Shown here one piece after another: positions 44,206 to 53,060 of a DNA stretch of 64,000 nucleotides; within the stretch, counting starts at the first letter, position 1, and each line of letters starts with the position of its first letter. This stretch comes from Falsiruegeria litorea R37 (GTDB lineage Bacteria; Pseudomonadota; Alphaproteobacteria; Rhodobacterales; Rhodobacteraceae). The stretch covers positions 248,001 through 312,000 of the forward strand of contig NZ_FWFO01000004.1 of the NCBI RefSeq assembly GCF_900172225.1, given 5' to 3'. The position numbers and the translations under genes are program-made. The notes beneath the pieces were generated by a model. It saw nothing but the letters and a program-made list of their open reading frames with translations, was not told where the DNA came from and ran no database searches.

Positions 44206-45207
44206 ATGGCGGTTCAGATACCAACGGCGATTGCCATCAACCTGCTTGCAGGGGCCGAACGGCGCGGGGTTGACCCGGTGGCGCTGTTGTCGCGCGCGGG
44301 GTTGGGGAATACACCGCGAGATTTGACTGTGCCTGAATTCGTCAAGTTGGTTCGCACCGTGACATTGACCCTAGATGACGAGTTGGCCGGATTGCATCAC
44401 CGCCCGCAGCGTATCGGGTGGACCGCCATCATGGCGTCCTATGTCAGTCAGGCGGCAACCTTGGGCGAGGGGTATGAGCGGGCAGTTCAGTTCATGGACC
44501 TGGGCGACAACTCGTTTCGCTATTCACTGCGCTCATCCGGCAGCAATGTGATGTTCGAGATGACGCGCATTCCTGGTCGCGTGGTTCAGAACGAGGTTGC
44601 GATCGAAATGATCCTGATGCTGGTCAATCGAATGATGGCCTGGCTGGCGGGCAATCTGGGGACGATCAATCGGGCCTGGTTCGACTATCCTGCCCCGCCA
44701 CATGCCTACAAATATCGCAGCATGTTCTTGCGGGCTCCGTTGCTGTTTGATCAGACCAATAGCGGGTTGGCCTTGCCTGCGACATTGATGAAGCTGCCCC
44801 TGATCCGGACCGAGGAGCAGGCGATCGCCTATGCTCGACGTACGCCTTTGGACGCATTTTTACCCATGGACAGCACCTCGGGCCTGTCTCTCGAGGTGTC
44901 AGTGATCGTCGATAGCGTTCTGTCCAGTGAGGGGCGATTGGTCGACATGGATGAGGTTGGTCGGGCATTGGCAATGCCCAGCCACACCCTGCGGCGGCGT
45001 CTGAAGAAAGAGGGCGTGGATTATTCTGACATCCGCAAACAGGTGCGTCGCGACCTGGCGGTACGGCTATTGGCGACGTCGGACGTATCTGTCGAAGAGA
45101 TCGCCAATCAGACCGGTTTTAGCGAGGCCAGCGCATTCATTCGGGCGTTTAGATCCTGGACAGGGATGACGCCGCGGGCCTATCGGTCCTCTGATGCGGT
45201 GAGATAG
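44206..45207 (+). CDS. AraC family regulator with Arabinose_bd-like sensor domain
   Basis: A 333-residue regulator. The N-terminal sensor of the OruR/ArgR-like AraC group is around residues 15-200, and the C-terminal DNA-binding domain is at about 235-330 ([71 protein letters not shown]; the two helix-turn-helices lie inside). It is divergent from the thiolase-FadB pair and probably activates it in response to a fatty acid or derivative, in place of the GammaProteobacterial FadR. ATG 44206. Confidence 0.9.
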   Translation: MAVQIPTAIAINLLAGAERRGVDPVALLSRAGLGNTPRDLTVPEFVKLVRTVTLTLDDELAGLHHRPQRIGWTAIMASYVSQAATLGEGYERAVQFMDLGDNSFRYSLRSSGSNVMFEMTRIPGRVVQNEVAIEMILMLVNRMMAWLAGNLGTINRAWFDYPAPPHAYKYRSMFLRAPLLFDQTNSGLALPATLMKLPLIRTEEQAIAYARRTPLDAFLPMDSTSGLSLEVSVIVDSVLSSEGRLVDMDEVGRALAMPSHTLRRRLKKEGVDYSDIRKQVRRDLAVRLLATSDVSVEEIANQTGFSEASAFIRAFRSWTGMTPRAYRSSDAVR

Positions 45208-45263
45208 TTCTTTTTGATTTCAGTGCGTTGACGGGGGATTCGTGAATTTTCTCTTTTTCCTTC

Positions 45264-45288
45264 GAATAAACGTCAGGGCTTGGGCGTT
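45264..45288 (+). promoter_or_regulatory. Candidate ECF-type promoter upstream of the YceI gene
   Basis: GAATAA (45264-45269), a 15-base spacer and CGTT (45285-45288) match the general form of an ECF sigma-factor promoter (short AA-rich -35, CGT-type -10). It precedes the YceI-cytochrome-sigma-antisigma series and could make that series self-controlled. No proof in sequence alone. Confidence 0.4.
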
Positions 45289-45337
45289 TTCATATCAGAG
45301 CGTGATTTGCGCATGAGATAACCAGAGGAAACCCGCT

Positions 45338-45931
45338 GTGAAACACCTGACCCGCCTCGCCACTGCGGCGCTTATGACGACCAGCCTTGCCACTTTTGCC
45401 CAAGCGGGCGGGCACGCCAATTGGACCTCGGTCGCGGACCAGTCGAGCATCGCTTTTGGTTCGATCAAGAAAGACACCGTAGGTGAAGTGCATCATTTCG
45501 AAGATGTGATCGGAACGGTCAGCGAGGCCGGAGAGTTGGCGGTTTCGATCCAGCTTGGCTCGGTCGAAACCTACATCGATATCCGCAACGAACGGATGAT
45601 CGAACATGTGTTCAGGGCTGCTGATGCCAAGGCCACTCTGGCGGGTGAAGTTGACATGGAAGAGTTGGACGCGCTGGGCGTTGGTGAAACCACACTGACC
45701 GATTTCGAGGGTGTTCTGTCTCTGGGTGGTCTTGAGGCTGACATCGAGGCCGAGCTGCTGGTGGCGCGCCTGAGCGAGGATCGTGTACTGGTGACGACCG
45801 CCAACATGATCATGCTGTCGACCGCCGATCTGGGTATCGACGCGGGCATCGATACCTTGATGAAACTGGCCAAGCTGCCGGGGATCACGCGGGTCACGCC
45901 CGTGACGGTGCGTATGGTGTTCGAGAAGTAA
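45338..45931 (+). CDS. YceI-like periplasmic protein
   Basis: A 197-residue protein with a clear signal peptide (residues 1-23, cleavage after AQA) and a lipocalin-like YceI body that begins SVADQSSIAFGSIKKDTVGEVHHF. YceI proteins bind isoprenoid quinones or long hydrophobic ligands. GTG 45338 is the start, with GAGGAAA upstream. It is followed by a cytochrome c, an ECF sigma factor and its anti-sigma, in the same direction; a quinone/cytochrome link to redox stress is plausible but inferred. Confidence 0.86.
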   Translation: MKHLTRLATAALMTTSLATFAQAGGHANWTSVADQSSIAFGSIKKDTVGEVHHFEDVIGTVSEAGELAVSIQLGSVETYIDIRNERMIEHVFRAADAKATLAGEVDMEELDALGVGETTLTDFEGVLSLGGLEADIEAELLVARLSEDRVLVTTANMIMLSTADLGIDAGIDTLMKLAKLPGITRVTPVTVRMVFEK

Positions 45932-45970
45932 TCTTACAGTTGAGTAACGAGTGTGTGTTTTGTGTGCGAG

Positions 45971-45997
45971 CGGTGACACGCGCTAAGCGTGTCACCG
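45971..45997. other. Perfect 11-bp hairpin between yceI and cytochrome genes
   Basis: CGGTGACACGC (45971-45981), loop GCTAA, GCGTGTCACCG (45987-45997). No T run on either strand. It may reduce read-through, stabilise the yceI mRNA end, or be an operator. Confidence 0.5.
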
Positions 45998-46036
45998 TCC
46001 CGCATCCCAGCAAAAACGCCAGGCAAGGGACAAGGT

Positions 46037-46411
46037 ATGAAACGGATGATCATTGGGGCGGCACTGGTTTTGGGCGCCTTTAACACGGGCGCTTGGGCCG
46101 AAGGCGACGCCAAGGCCGGCAAGAAAGTGTTCAAGAAGTGCAAGGCCTGCCACACGGTCAAGGAAGGCAAGAACAAGGTTGGGCCGACGCTCTATGGTAT
46201 CGTCGGTGCGCAAGCGGGGCAGGTTGATGGGTTCAAATACTCGCCCGCGCTGCTTGAGGCAGGGCTGACCTGGGATGCCGAGACGCTCAGGGCGTTTCTG
46301 ACCAAGCCCAAGGAACTGGTGCCGGGCAACAAGATGTCCTTTGCGGGGCTGAAAAAGGAACAGCAGATCGACGATCTGATCGCTTATCTGGTGGCAGAAA
46401 GCGAAGAGTAA
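46037..46411 (+). CDS. Class I cytochrome c (periplasmic, single haem)
   Basis: A 124-residue cytochrome with a signal peptide (residues 1-21, cut after AWA), haem motif CKACH (Cys35, Cys38, His39) and a probable sixth ligand Met100 in GNKMSFAGL. It is typical of cytochrome c2/c552 electron carriers in alphaproteobacteria. CAAGG precedes ATG 46037. It sits between a YceI gene and the sigma/anti-sigma pair. Its exact partners (bc1, oxidase) are not encoded here. Confidence 0.93.
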   Translation: MKRMIIGAALVLGAFNTGAWAEGDAKAGKKVFKKCKACHTVKEGKNKVGPTLYGIVGAQAGQVDGFKYSPALLEAGLTWDAETLRAFLTKPKELVPGNKMSFAGLKKEQQIDDLIAYLVAESEE

Positions 46412-46427
46412 CGAGACGGGATGAGGA

Positions 46428-46961
46428 ATGAAGTTTTGGCGGCGTCAGACATCGCATGAGATCGTGCGTGATGGAGTTGCAGGCGTTTTTCCTCGCCTTT
46501 GGCGGTATAGCCTCACCTTGACCGGCAAGCCCGAAGGCGCAGACGATCTGACTCAGGCCACGTGCGTACGCGCCATAGAGCAAGCTGAGCGCTTCGAGGT
46601 CGGCACTGATCTGGCCAAGTGGATGTTTCGCATCGCCCACAACCTGTGGATCAGTGAGCTGCGAAAGACCGCAGTGCGCACAGGCGGTGGGTTGGTCGCC
46701 ATCGAGGATGCTGATCTGCGCGATCTGAAACCCGGTCCGGAAACTGCGGTGCTCAACCGCGAGGTCATGGTGGCCATTCTGCGCCTGCCCGAGGCGCAAC
46801 GTGCCACAGTGGTCCTTGTTTACGTCGAGGGCTATGCTTACCGAGAGGCGGCCGAGATCCTAGATATCCCAATCGGCACCGTCATGAGCCGTCTGGCCAG
46901 TGCACGGGCCACGATCAGCCAGATGTTCGAATACGAAAAAGGCACGCGCCATGGCAGATAG
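46428..46961 (+). CDS. ECF-type RNA polymerase sigma factor
   Basis: A 177-residue sigma-70 of the extracytoplasmic-function group: region 2 (YSLTLTGKPEGADDLTQATCVRAIEQ ... WMFRIAHNLWISELRK) and region 4 (LPEAQRATVVLVYVEGYAYREAAEILDIPIGTVMSRLASAR). It directs RNA polymerase to special promoters when released from its anti-sigma. It overlaps the anti-sigma gene by 11 bases, the usual arrangement. A candidate target promoter is at 45264-45288. Confidence 0.93.
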   Translation: MKFWRRQTSHEIVRDGVAGVFPRLWRYSLTLTGKPEGADDLTQATCVRAIEQAERFEVGTDLAKWMFRIAHNLWISELRKTAVRTGGGLVAIEDADLRDLKPGPETAVLNREVMVAILRLPEAQRATVVLVYVEGYAYREAAEILDIPIGTVMSRLASARATISQMFEYEKGTRHGR

Positions 46962-47691
46962 AACCTTCACAGACGAAGAGCTTGTCGCCTTTCTTGACGG
47001 CGAAGAAGATCACGCGCCGGCGGCCGCCATTCGCGAGGCGCTGAAAGAGGACGCTGTGCTGCGGCAGCGACTGGATGCGTTGCAGATCGACAAACAGGCC
47101 ATTTCGGATGGGTTTGCCGCGCTGCTGGCGCAGGACCGTCCTGCGCCTGTTCTGCCTGAAACGCCCGCATCGCGCGGCTATGGTCTTGGGAGCCTTGCCT
47201 TGGTGGCGAGCCTTGCGTTGGCCATCGGTTTGAGCAGCGGCGCGTATTTGACCCGTGCGCCGCAGCCGGGCTGGTTGGCTTATGTGGCGGCGTATCAGGC
47301 GCTTTATTCTACGGAAACCTTGTCGCACATTCAGCAGGATGAAACCGCCCAGCAGGTTGAGCTGGACCGGGTGGCGGTGGCGATAGGCAAGATGTTGACA
47401 CCCGCCGAGCTCGATATGTTGCCAGGAGCAGAATACAAACGTGCGCAGGTGCTGAGTTTCAATGGCAAGCCACTGATTCAGCTGACGTTCCTGACCGAGG
47501 GTGGTGATCCATTGGCATTGTGCATCATCCGGTCGAACAAGGGGCGCTCGCCACAACCAGAGCTGTCGCAGATGGAAGGGATGAGCGCCGCTGTCTGGGG
47601 GCGCGATGGTTATGAGTACCTGCTGATTGGCGGGCAGGACGACGCGCAGATCAGCCGGTACGCCGAGGTGCTTTCAACGGCAGATGTCTAA
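46951..47691 (+). CDS. Anti-sigma factor with one membrane helix
   Basis: A 246-residue membrane protein. The cytoplasmic N-terminus (FTDEELVAFLDGEED and the helices to residue 70) resembles anti-sigma domains, a single membrane helix lies at about 90-110 (LGSLALVASLALAIGLSSGAY), and the periplasmic part is about 135 residues. There is no HxxxCxxC zinc motif. It should hold the ECF factor, encoded just upstream and overlapping by 11 bases, at the membrane until a periplasmic signal arrives. Ends 51 bases before a convergent acyl-CoA dehydrogenase gene. Confidence 0.85.
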   Translation: MADRTFTDEELVAFLDGEEDHAPAAAIREALKEDAVLRQRLDALQIDKQAISDGFAALLAQDRPAPVLPETPASRGYGLGSLALVASLALAIGLSSGAYLTRAPQPGWLAYVAAYQALYSTETLSHIQQDETAQQVELDRVAVAIGKMLTPAELDMLPGAEYKRAQVLSFNGKPLIQLTFLTEGGDPLALCIIRSNKGRSPQPELSQMEGMSAAVWGRDGYEYLLIGGQDDAQISRYAEVLSTADV

Positions 47692-47741
47692 CAGTTCCGG
47701 TCCGCGTCGCACAACGCGTGAACCGATTGGGTGACGTTCAA

Positions 47742-48899
47742 TCACTGCCCGGCCAATCCCATCTGTCGCACTGCCAGGTCGCGCATGATTTCCTCGGATC
47801 CACCGCCGATGGCCATGATCTTGATCTCGCGCCAAACCCGTTCAACCGGGTTGCCGACCATATAGCTGGCACCGCCAAAGACCTGCATTGCCTCAGAGGC
47901 TACAAACTCAAGCGACTTGGTGGCTTGCACTTTGGCTTTGGCCAGTTCCGCAACCGGCATCAGGCCCTGATTGATGGCCCAGCAGATGCGTTCGATGTAA
48001 GCTTCGTTCAGGTCGATTTTGGCTGACATTTCGGCAAACTTGTGGGCGATGACCTGATGCTCGATAAGCCGCTGGCCGAATGTCTTGCGTTCCCGAGCCC
48101 AATCGAGCGCGCTTTCATAGCAGACTTTCATCATCCCCAACGAGCCGGACGTCAGCGACAGACGCTCGAAGTTGAAGTTGTTCATGATCGCGATGAAACC
48201 CTTGTTTTCTGGTCCCAAAAGGGCGCTTTCGGGCAGTTCGCAATCGTCCATGTGCAGCGTTGCTTGCTGCGAGCAGTGCCAGCCCATCTTGCCTCCAAGG
48301 GGCGTGCGGCTAAAACCCGGCGCGTCGTGTGGCACCAAAAACAGCGATATCCCTGCCAGTCCCGGCCCACCGGTTCGCGCGCCAATGACGAACCATTCGG
48401 CGTCCATGCCGCCGGTGATATAGGTTTTCTCGCCGTTCAGGATCCACTTGCCACCCTTGCGCTCGGCCTTGGTGGTGATGTTAGCCACATCCGAACCCGC
48501 GCCCGGTTCGGTAATTCCCAGGGACGACATCATGCGACCCGCCAGGATTTCCGGTAGAACGGTGGTCTTGAATTCTTCGGACGCAAACTTGGCAATCGGA
48601 CTGATCGAAATCGCCCGACCGCCAACTGCTGCAGCCACACCCGATGCGCCGCAGCCAAACAGCAACTCGTTGAAATCATGACGCATGAACGCGTCTTCAA
48701 ACCCAAGACCGCCGTATTTCTCGTCGATGCCGAAACCAAAAACGCCAAAAGCACCAATTGCGGCATGCAACTCCCACGGCACGCCCTTGTCTGCTTCCCA
48801 TTGTTCGATGTTTGGCTTGATTTCGCTGTCGATAAAGCGGGCCATGTCGCGGCGAAAGGCTTCGCGCTCGGGGGTCATGAAGGGGGAAGGCAGGGTCAT
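47742..48899 (-). CDS. Acyl-CoA dehydrogenase
   Basis: A 385-residue flavoprotein with the three-domain acyl-CoA dehydrogenase fold: the N-terminal helical part, the FAD segment MSSLGITEPGAGSDVANI, and the C-terminal FGGASYMVGNPVERVWREIKIM that ends family members. It introduces a C2-C3 double bond into an acyl-CoA; the substrate is not defined. It lies 4 bases downstream of the TetR gene (48904-49542) on the same strand. Together they face the carboxylase series, so it may start the same pathway. Confidence 0.93.
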   Translation of the reverse strand: MTLPSPFMTPEREAFRRDMARFIDSEIKPNIEQWEADKGVPWELHAAIGAFGVFGFGIDEKYGGLGFEDAFMRHDFNELLFGCGASGVAAAVGGRAISISPIAKFASEEFKTTVLPEILAGRMMSSLGITEPGAGSDVANITTKAERKGGKWILNGEKTYITGGMDAEWFVIGARTGGPGLAGISLFLVPHDAPGFSRTPLGGKMGWHCSQQATLHMDDCELPESALLGPENKGFIAIMNNFNFERLSLTSGSLGMMKVCYESALDWARERKTFGQRLIEHQVIAHKFAEMSAKIDLNEAYIERICWAINQGLMPVAELAKAKVQATKSLEFVASEAMQVFGGASYMVGNPVERVWREIKIMAIGGGSEEIMRDLAVRQMGLAGQ

Positions 48900-48903
48900 C
48901 GGG

Positions 48904-49542
48904 TTATCCTTGGTTCAAATCAGAAGGAGCGCGGACGGACAGCTGGCTTTCCATCATGCGGGCAAAGCGGTCCATCATCCGCGTCAGGTATTCGGGCGAC
49001 GAGACGAATTTTTCGTGCAAAAGCAGCCCGCGCAAAAAGTTTCGCGCGATACTCCACAGCAGTTCCGTGTCTTCAGGGTCACCGCTGGCGCTGGTGTAAA
49101 ACTGCGCGATCAGCGTGACATTGGATCGGTCCCAGTCCTTGAGGCTCTCTTCGAGCAACTGGTACAATTCGACGTCGGTGCGGCAAGCCACAAGGATTTC
49201 TACAATCGCGCGGCCTCCGGAAGAGTTCACGATCCGGTTCCACGATGTCATGATCAGATCATAGACTGGTAGCGCGCCTGTTGTGGTGTCTGAACGAGCA
49301 ACTGGGCTTTGGGCATTGCTCAGCAGTTGCATGGCTGTGGCAGCCACCAACGCCTGTTTGGTGGGAAAGTGATGGGTGATCGCACCGCGAGAGACACCGG
49401 CCTTGGCCTGGATTTTGGCGAATGTCGTTTCGGCGTAACCAAGTCGGTCCAGGCAATCGATGGCGGCACGGCAGATCTTGGCTCGCATGGCTTGCGAGCG
49501 TTTGTCCTGCAGCGAAGGTTTGTTGGTTTGTGGCTCTGTCAT
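48904..49542 (-). CDS. TetR family regulator of the acyl-CoA carboxylation unit
   Basis: A 212-residue TetR protein: HTH at residues 15-60 (QAMRAKICRAAIDCLDRLGYAETTFAKIQAKAGVSRGAITHHF), ligand domain of the TetR_C class behind it. It resembles AtuR/LiuR-neighbourhood regulators in context: it is divergent from the AtuA-like series across 115 bases that hold a promoter and an inverted repeat, and its gene is followed by an acyl-CoA dehydrogenase. An acyl-CoA intermediate is the probable inducer (inference). Confidence 0.9.
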   Translation of the reverse strand: MTEPQTNKPSLQDKRSQAMRAKICRAAIDCLDRLGYAETTFAKIQAKAGVSRGAITHHFPTKQALVAATAMQLLSNAQSPVARSDTTTGALPVYDLIMTSWNRIVNSSGGRAIVEILVACRTDVELYQLLEESLKDWDRSNVTLIAQFYTSASGDPEDTELLWSIARNFLRGLLLHEKFVSSPEYLTRMMDRFARMMESQLSVRAPSDLNQG

Positions 49543-49572
49543 GTTCCGTGGCGTCGGTTTGTCAAATCACCG

Positions 49573-49621
49573 TTGACCGGTGGGGTTGAGCAGGACCATA
49601 AAAACAGAACAGGCGGTCTGT
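49573..49621 (+). promoter_or_regulatory. Promoter and operator of the AtuA-like series
   Basis: TTGACC (49573-49578), 18-base spacer, CATAAA (49597-49602) form a candidate promoter. Immediately after it, ACAGA (49604-49608) and TCTGT (49617-49621) are inverted arms around 8 bases, at the expected start-site position for a repressor. GGGAGGG before GTG 49658 is the ribosome-binding site. Confidence 0.5.
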
Positions 49622-49657
49622 AAACTGGATTTCGCCGTCTGAAGGGAGGGACGTAAC

Positions 49658-51439
49658 GTGACAAAGCCACTGAAAATTGGCGGGGCCAGCGGGTTCTGGG
49701 GCGAGGCCCAGCATGCAACGGCGCAATTGTTGCGCGTGCCCGATCTGGATGTTCTGGTCTATGACTACCTGGCCGAGGTGACCATGTCGATCATGGCCCG
49801 CGCCCGACTGAAGGACCCAGACAAAGGCTATGCTGCCGACTTTGTTTCGGACGCAATGGGGCGCAACCTGTCGGCGATCGCCGAAAAGGGGGTCAAGGTC
49901 CTGTCCAACGCGGGCGGGGTGAATCCGGTGGCCTGTGCCGAAGCTTTGCGCGCCAAGATTGCCGATGCGGGGTTGAACCTGCACGTGGCGGTGGTCGAAG
50001 GCGACGATCTGTTGCCGCGCGCCGCCGAGTTTGCGGGTGAGACAGAGATGTTTTCCGGCGCGCCCATGCCGCCCGTAGAGAAGATCGCCTCGATGAACGC
50101 CTACATTGGTGCGGCTCCGATCGTGGCCGCGCTTGAGGCAGGCGCAGATATTGTCATCACAGGGCGTTGCGTGGACAGCGCGCTGACACTGGCGGCGTGC
50201 ATGCACCACTTTGGTTGGACCGTGGATGATCATGATCTGCTGGCGGCGGGCTCGCTGGCGGGGCATCTGCTGGAGTGTGGGCCGCAAGTCACGGGTGGCA
50301 ATTTCACCGATTGGGAGCAGTCCGGCGACATCGCCAAGATCGGCTACCCGGTGGCCGAAGTTGCGGGCGATGGCTCAATGATCCTGACCAAGCCCGAAGG
50401 CACGACCGGATGTGTCACGCCTGCGACCTGCGCCGAACAGATGCTGTATGAAATCGGCGATCCAAGCGCCTATCTGCTGCCGGATGTGGCGTGTGACTTC
50501 ACCCAGGTTGCGATGACGCAGGATGGACCGGACAGGGTTCGTGTGACCGGCACCAAAGGTCGGGCACCCACGGGTCAGTTGAAGGTTTCGGCCACTTGGG
50601 CTGATGGATTCCGTGCCGGTCTGACCTTTCTCGTCAACGGACGCGATGCGCGCGCCAAGGCGCGGGCCTTTGCCCAGGCCGGGCTGGACCGTGCGCGCGC
50701 CGTGCTGAGCAAAATGAAGGCGCCAGATTATCGCGAGGTTTCGTTTGAGGCATTTGGCGGCAAGCCCGGTGAGGGTGACTATGAAGAGATTTCATTCAAG
50801 GCTGCCGTGCGCCATGACGATGCACGCGCGGTTGGGTTGTTTTTGAAAGAACTCACTGGGGCTGCTTTGGCGACGCCTCCGGGTCTGCATATTTTCACCG
50901 CAGGCGGGCGACCGCGGCCGTCTCCGGTGGTTGCGTTGTTTTCTTTCCTGGTTCCGGCGACCGATCTGACTTATCGCATTTCGTTGAATGGCAAGGCCGT
51001 CGCATTCCAGACGCCCAATCTGCCGCTGATCCAAACGCCCAAAACAGCACCCGGCGTGCCGCAGGCACCCGATACCAGCGCAGACATGACCGAACGCAAG
51101 CTCGAAGAGCTTGCCTGGGCCCGATCCGGCGACAAGGGCGATAAGGCCAATATCGGCGTCATTGCACGGCATCCCGCCTACCTACCCTACATCTGGGCCG
51201 CCCTGAGCGAGGATGTGATTGCGGCACGTTTTGCGAACCATCTGCAAGGCGGCATTGATCGCTACCATTTGCCGGGCACCCATTCGATGAACATTCTGAT
51301 GCATGATGTGTTGGGTGGGGGCGGTGTCGCCTCGCTGCGCAACGATGCACAGGGCAAGAGCTTTGCCCAAACTTTGCTCGCCACGTCGGTGCAAATCCCG
51401 GCGGGTCTGATCGTCAATTCAAACGAAGGAGGCATCTGA
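49658..51439 (+). CDS. AtuA-like protein (acyclic terpene utilisation family)
   Basis: A 593-residue protein with an N-terminal DUF1446/AtuA domain (KIGGASGFWGEAQHATAQLLR, then VKVLSNAGGVNPVACAEALR and GADIVITGRCVDSALTLA) and a C-terminal AtuA-like ferredoxin-fold end (ELAWARSGDKGDKANIGVIA). AtuA is required for citronellol/geraniol use in Pseudomonas, but its reaction is not settled. Start GTG 49658 with a strong GGGAGGG upstream. It is first of six tightly spaced genes including both carboxylase subunits. It might accept another methyl-branched acid. Confidence 0.9.
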   Translation: MTKPLKIGGASGFWGEAQHATAQLLRVPDLDVLVYDYLAEVTMSIMARARLKDPDKGYAADFVSDAMGRNLSAIAEKGVKVLSNAGGVNPVACAEALRAKIADAGLNLHVAVVEGDDLLPRAAEFAGETEMFSGAPMPPVEKIASMNAYIGAAPIVAALEAGADIVITGRCVDSALTLAACMHHFGWTVDDHDLLAAGSLAGHLLECGPQVTGGNFTDWEQSGDIAKIGYPVAEVAGDGSMILTKPEGTTGCVTPATCAEQMLYEIGDPSAYLLPDVACDFTQVAMTQDGPDRVRVTGTKGRAPTGQLKVSATWADGFRAGLTFLVNGRDARAKARAFAQAGLDRARAVLSKMKAPDYREVSFEAFGGKPGEGDYEEISFKAAVRHDDARAVGLFLKELTGAALATPPGLHIFTAGGRPRPSPVVALFSFLVPATDLTYRISLNGKAVAFQTPNLPLIQTPKTAPGVPQAPDTSADMTERKLEELAWARSGDKGDKANIGVIARHPAYLPYIWAALSEDVIAARFANHLQGGIDRYHLPGTHSMNILMHDVLGGGGVASLRNDAQGKSFAQTLLATSVQIPAGLIVNSNEGGI

Positions 51440-53058
51440 TGGGTTTTGTCAGCCAGGTCGTTCGCGACTCGGAAAGCTATGCCAGGAACCGTGCCGACAT
51501 GTTGGCGCTGATCGATGAAATGCGCGCGCTCGAGGCACGGCCCGTCGCGCTGTCGGAACAGCGCCGTGAGCGGATGGAAGCGCGCGGTCAGATCACGCCA
51601 CGCGACCGTCTGGCACATCTGCTCGACCCGGGCATGCCGTTTTTACAGATCCATGGGTTGGCGGGCTATTGCGTCGATCACAAAGACCCCGAGAAATCGG
51701 TGCCCGGTGCCTCTCTGATCATAGGCATCGGTTTTGTTTCGGGCGTGCGCTGCATGATCATTGTCGATGACGCGGGCATCAAGGCAGGCTCGATGGTTGA
51801 GATGTCGGGTGCCGCTTTCCTGAGCGCGCAGGACATGGCGCTGAAACAGAACCTGCCATTTGTGCACCTGGTGGAAAGCGCCGGGGCCAATCTGATGGAA
51901 TACAAGGTCGAGTTCTGGGCCAATGGCGGCAAGCTGTTCCGCAATCTGGCGCGCCATTCGGCAGCTGGCCTGCCGAATGTGGCCGTGCTGCACGGGCCGT
52001 CCACAGCGGGCGGAGCATACATGCCTGGGCTGGCCGATTACGTGGTCGGCGTGAAAAAGAACGGAATGGCGGCTTTGGCCGGGGCTGCACTGACCCACGC
52101 CGCGACCGGTGAAAAGGCCAATGACCGTGATCTGGGCGGGTCCGAGATGCACGCGACCACGTCAGGTCTGGTCGAGTATTTGGCCGAAGATGACGCCCAT
52201 GGCGTTGCAATGGCCCGCGATGTGATGGCGCGTCTGGACTGGAACAAATCTCTGCCTCAGCGTCGGGAAAAGGACGTGCAGCCTCCAATTTACGATCCTG
52301 AGGAAATCGCGGGCGTGGTGCCCGTTGACTACCGCCAACCCTACGACGTACGCGAGGTTGTGGCACGCATCGTGGATGGGTCAGAGTTTGAGGATTTCAA
52401 ACCAGGTTTTGGCCCTGCCACCGTCTGTTTGCAGGCGGCGATCAATGGGATTTCGGTTGGTATTCTGGGCAATAACGGCCCACTTGATCCGGCTGGCGCG
52501 AACAAGGCAACGCAGTTCATTCAGCTTTGCGGCCAAGCTGACATGCCGCTGATTTTCCTCAATAACATCACTGGGTTCATGGTTGGTACGCAATCTGAAC
52601 AGGGGGGCATGATCAAACATGGGGCCAAAATGATCCAGGCCGTCACCTCGGTCGACGTGCCCAAGATCACGCTCTACATCGGGGCCAGTTTCGGGGCCGG
52701 GAACTATGGCATGTGCGGCTATGCCTATGACCCCGATTTCCTCTTTGCCTGGCCCAATGCCGCAACCGGCGTGATGGGGGGCGAACAGGCGGCCGGTACG
52801 ATGGAGATGGTGGCACGCGCAGGCATGAAGCGCAAAGGCATCGAGCCGGACGAGGACAAGCTCAAGATGCAGACGGCGATGATCACCCAGCATTTCACCA
52901 AACAAGAAGGGGCGTTCTACACCTCGGGTCGCTGTATCGATCATGGCGTGATTGACCCGCGCGATACCCGCCGGGTGTTGGGCTTTTGCCTGGAAACCTG
53001 CATCGAGGCGCGCGTGCGCAAGGTCAAGCCCACCTCGTATGGCGTACACAGGTTCTGA
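51439..53058 (+). CDS. Acyl-CoA carboxylase carboxyltransferase (beta) subunit
   Basis: A 539-residue carboxyltransferase with N- and C-terminal crotonase-like halves: FVHLVESAGANLMEYK and GPSTAGGAYMPGLADYVVGVKK in the first, ITGFMVGTQSEQGGMIKHGAKMI and TLYIGASFGAGNYGMCGYAYDPDF in the second. Closest in character to methylcrotonyl-/geranyl-CoA carboxylase beta subunits (LiuB/AtuC). It transfers CO2 from biotin to a gamma-methyl enoyl-CoA. ATG overlaps the AtuA-like stop (TGATG). The matching alpha subunit is encoded one gene downstream. Confidence 0.93.
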   Translation: MGFVSQVVRDSESYARNRADMLALIDEMRALEARPVALSEQRRERMEARGQITPRDRLAHLLDPGMPFLQIHGLAGYCVDHKDPEKSVPGASLIIGIGFVSGVRCMIIVDDAGIKAGSMVEMSGAAFLSAQDMALKQNLPFVHLVESAGANLMEYKVEFWANGGKLFRNLARHSAAGLPNVAVLHGPSTAGGAYMPGLADYVVGVKKNGMAALAGAALTHAATGEKANDRDLGGSEMHATTSGLVEYLAEDDAHGVAMARDVMARLDWNKSLPQRREKDVQPPIYDPEEIAGVVPVDYRQPYDVREVVARIVDGSEFEDFKPGFGPATVCLQAAINGISVGILGNNGPLDPAGANKATQFIQLCGQADMPLIFLNNITGFMVGTQSEQGGMIKHGAKMIQAVTSVDVPKITLYIGASFGAGNYGMCGYAYDPDFLFAWPNAATGVMGGEQAAGTMEMVARAGMKRKGIEPDEDKLKMQTAMITQHFTKQEGAFYTSGRCIDHGVIDPRDTRRVLGFCLETCIEARVRKVKPTSYGVHRF

Positions 53059-53060
53059 TC

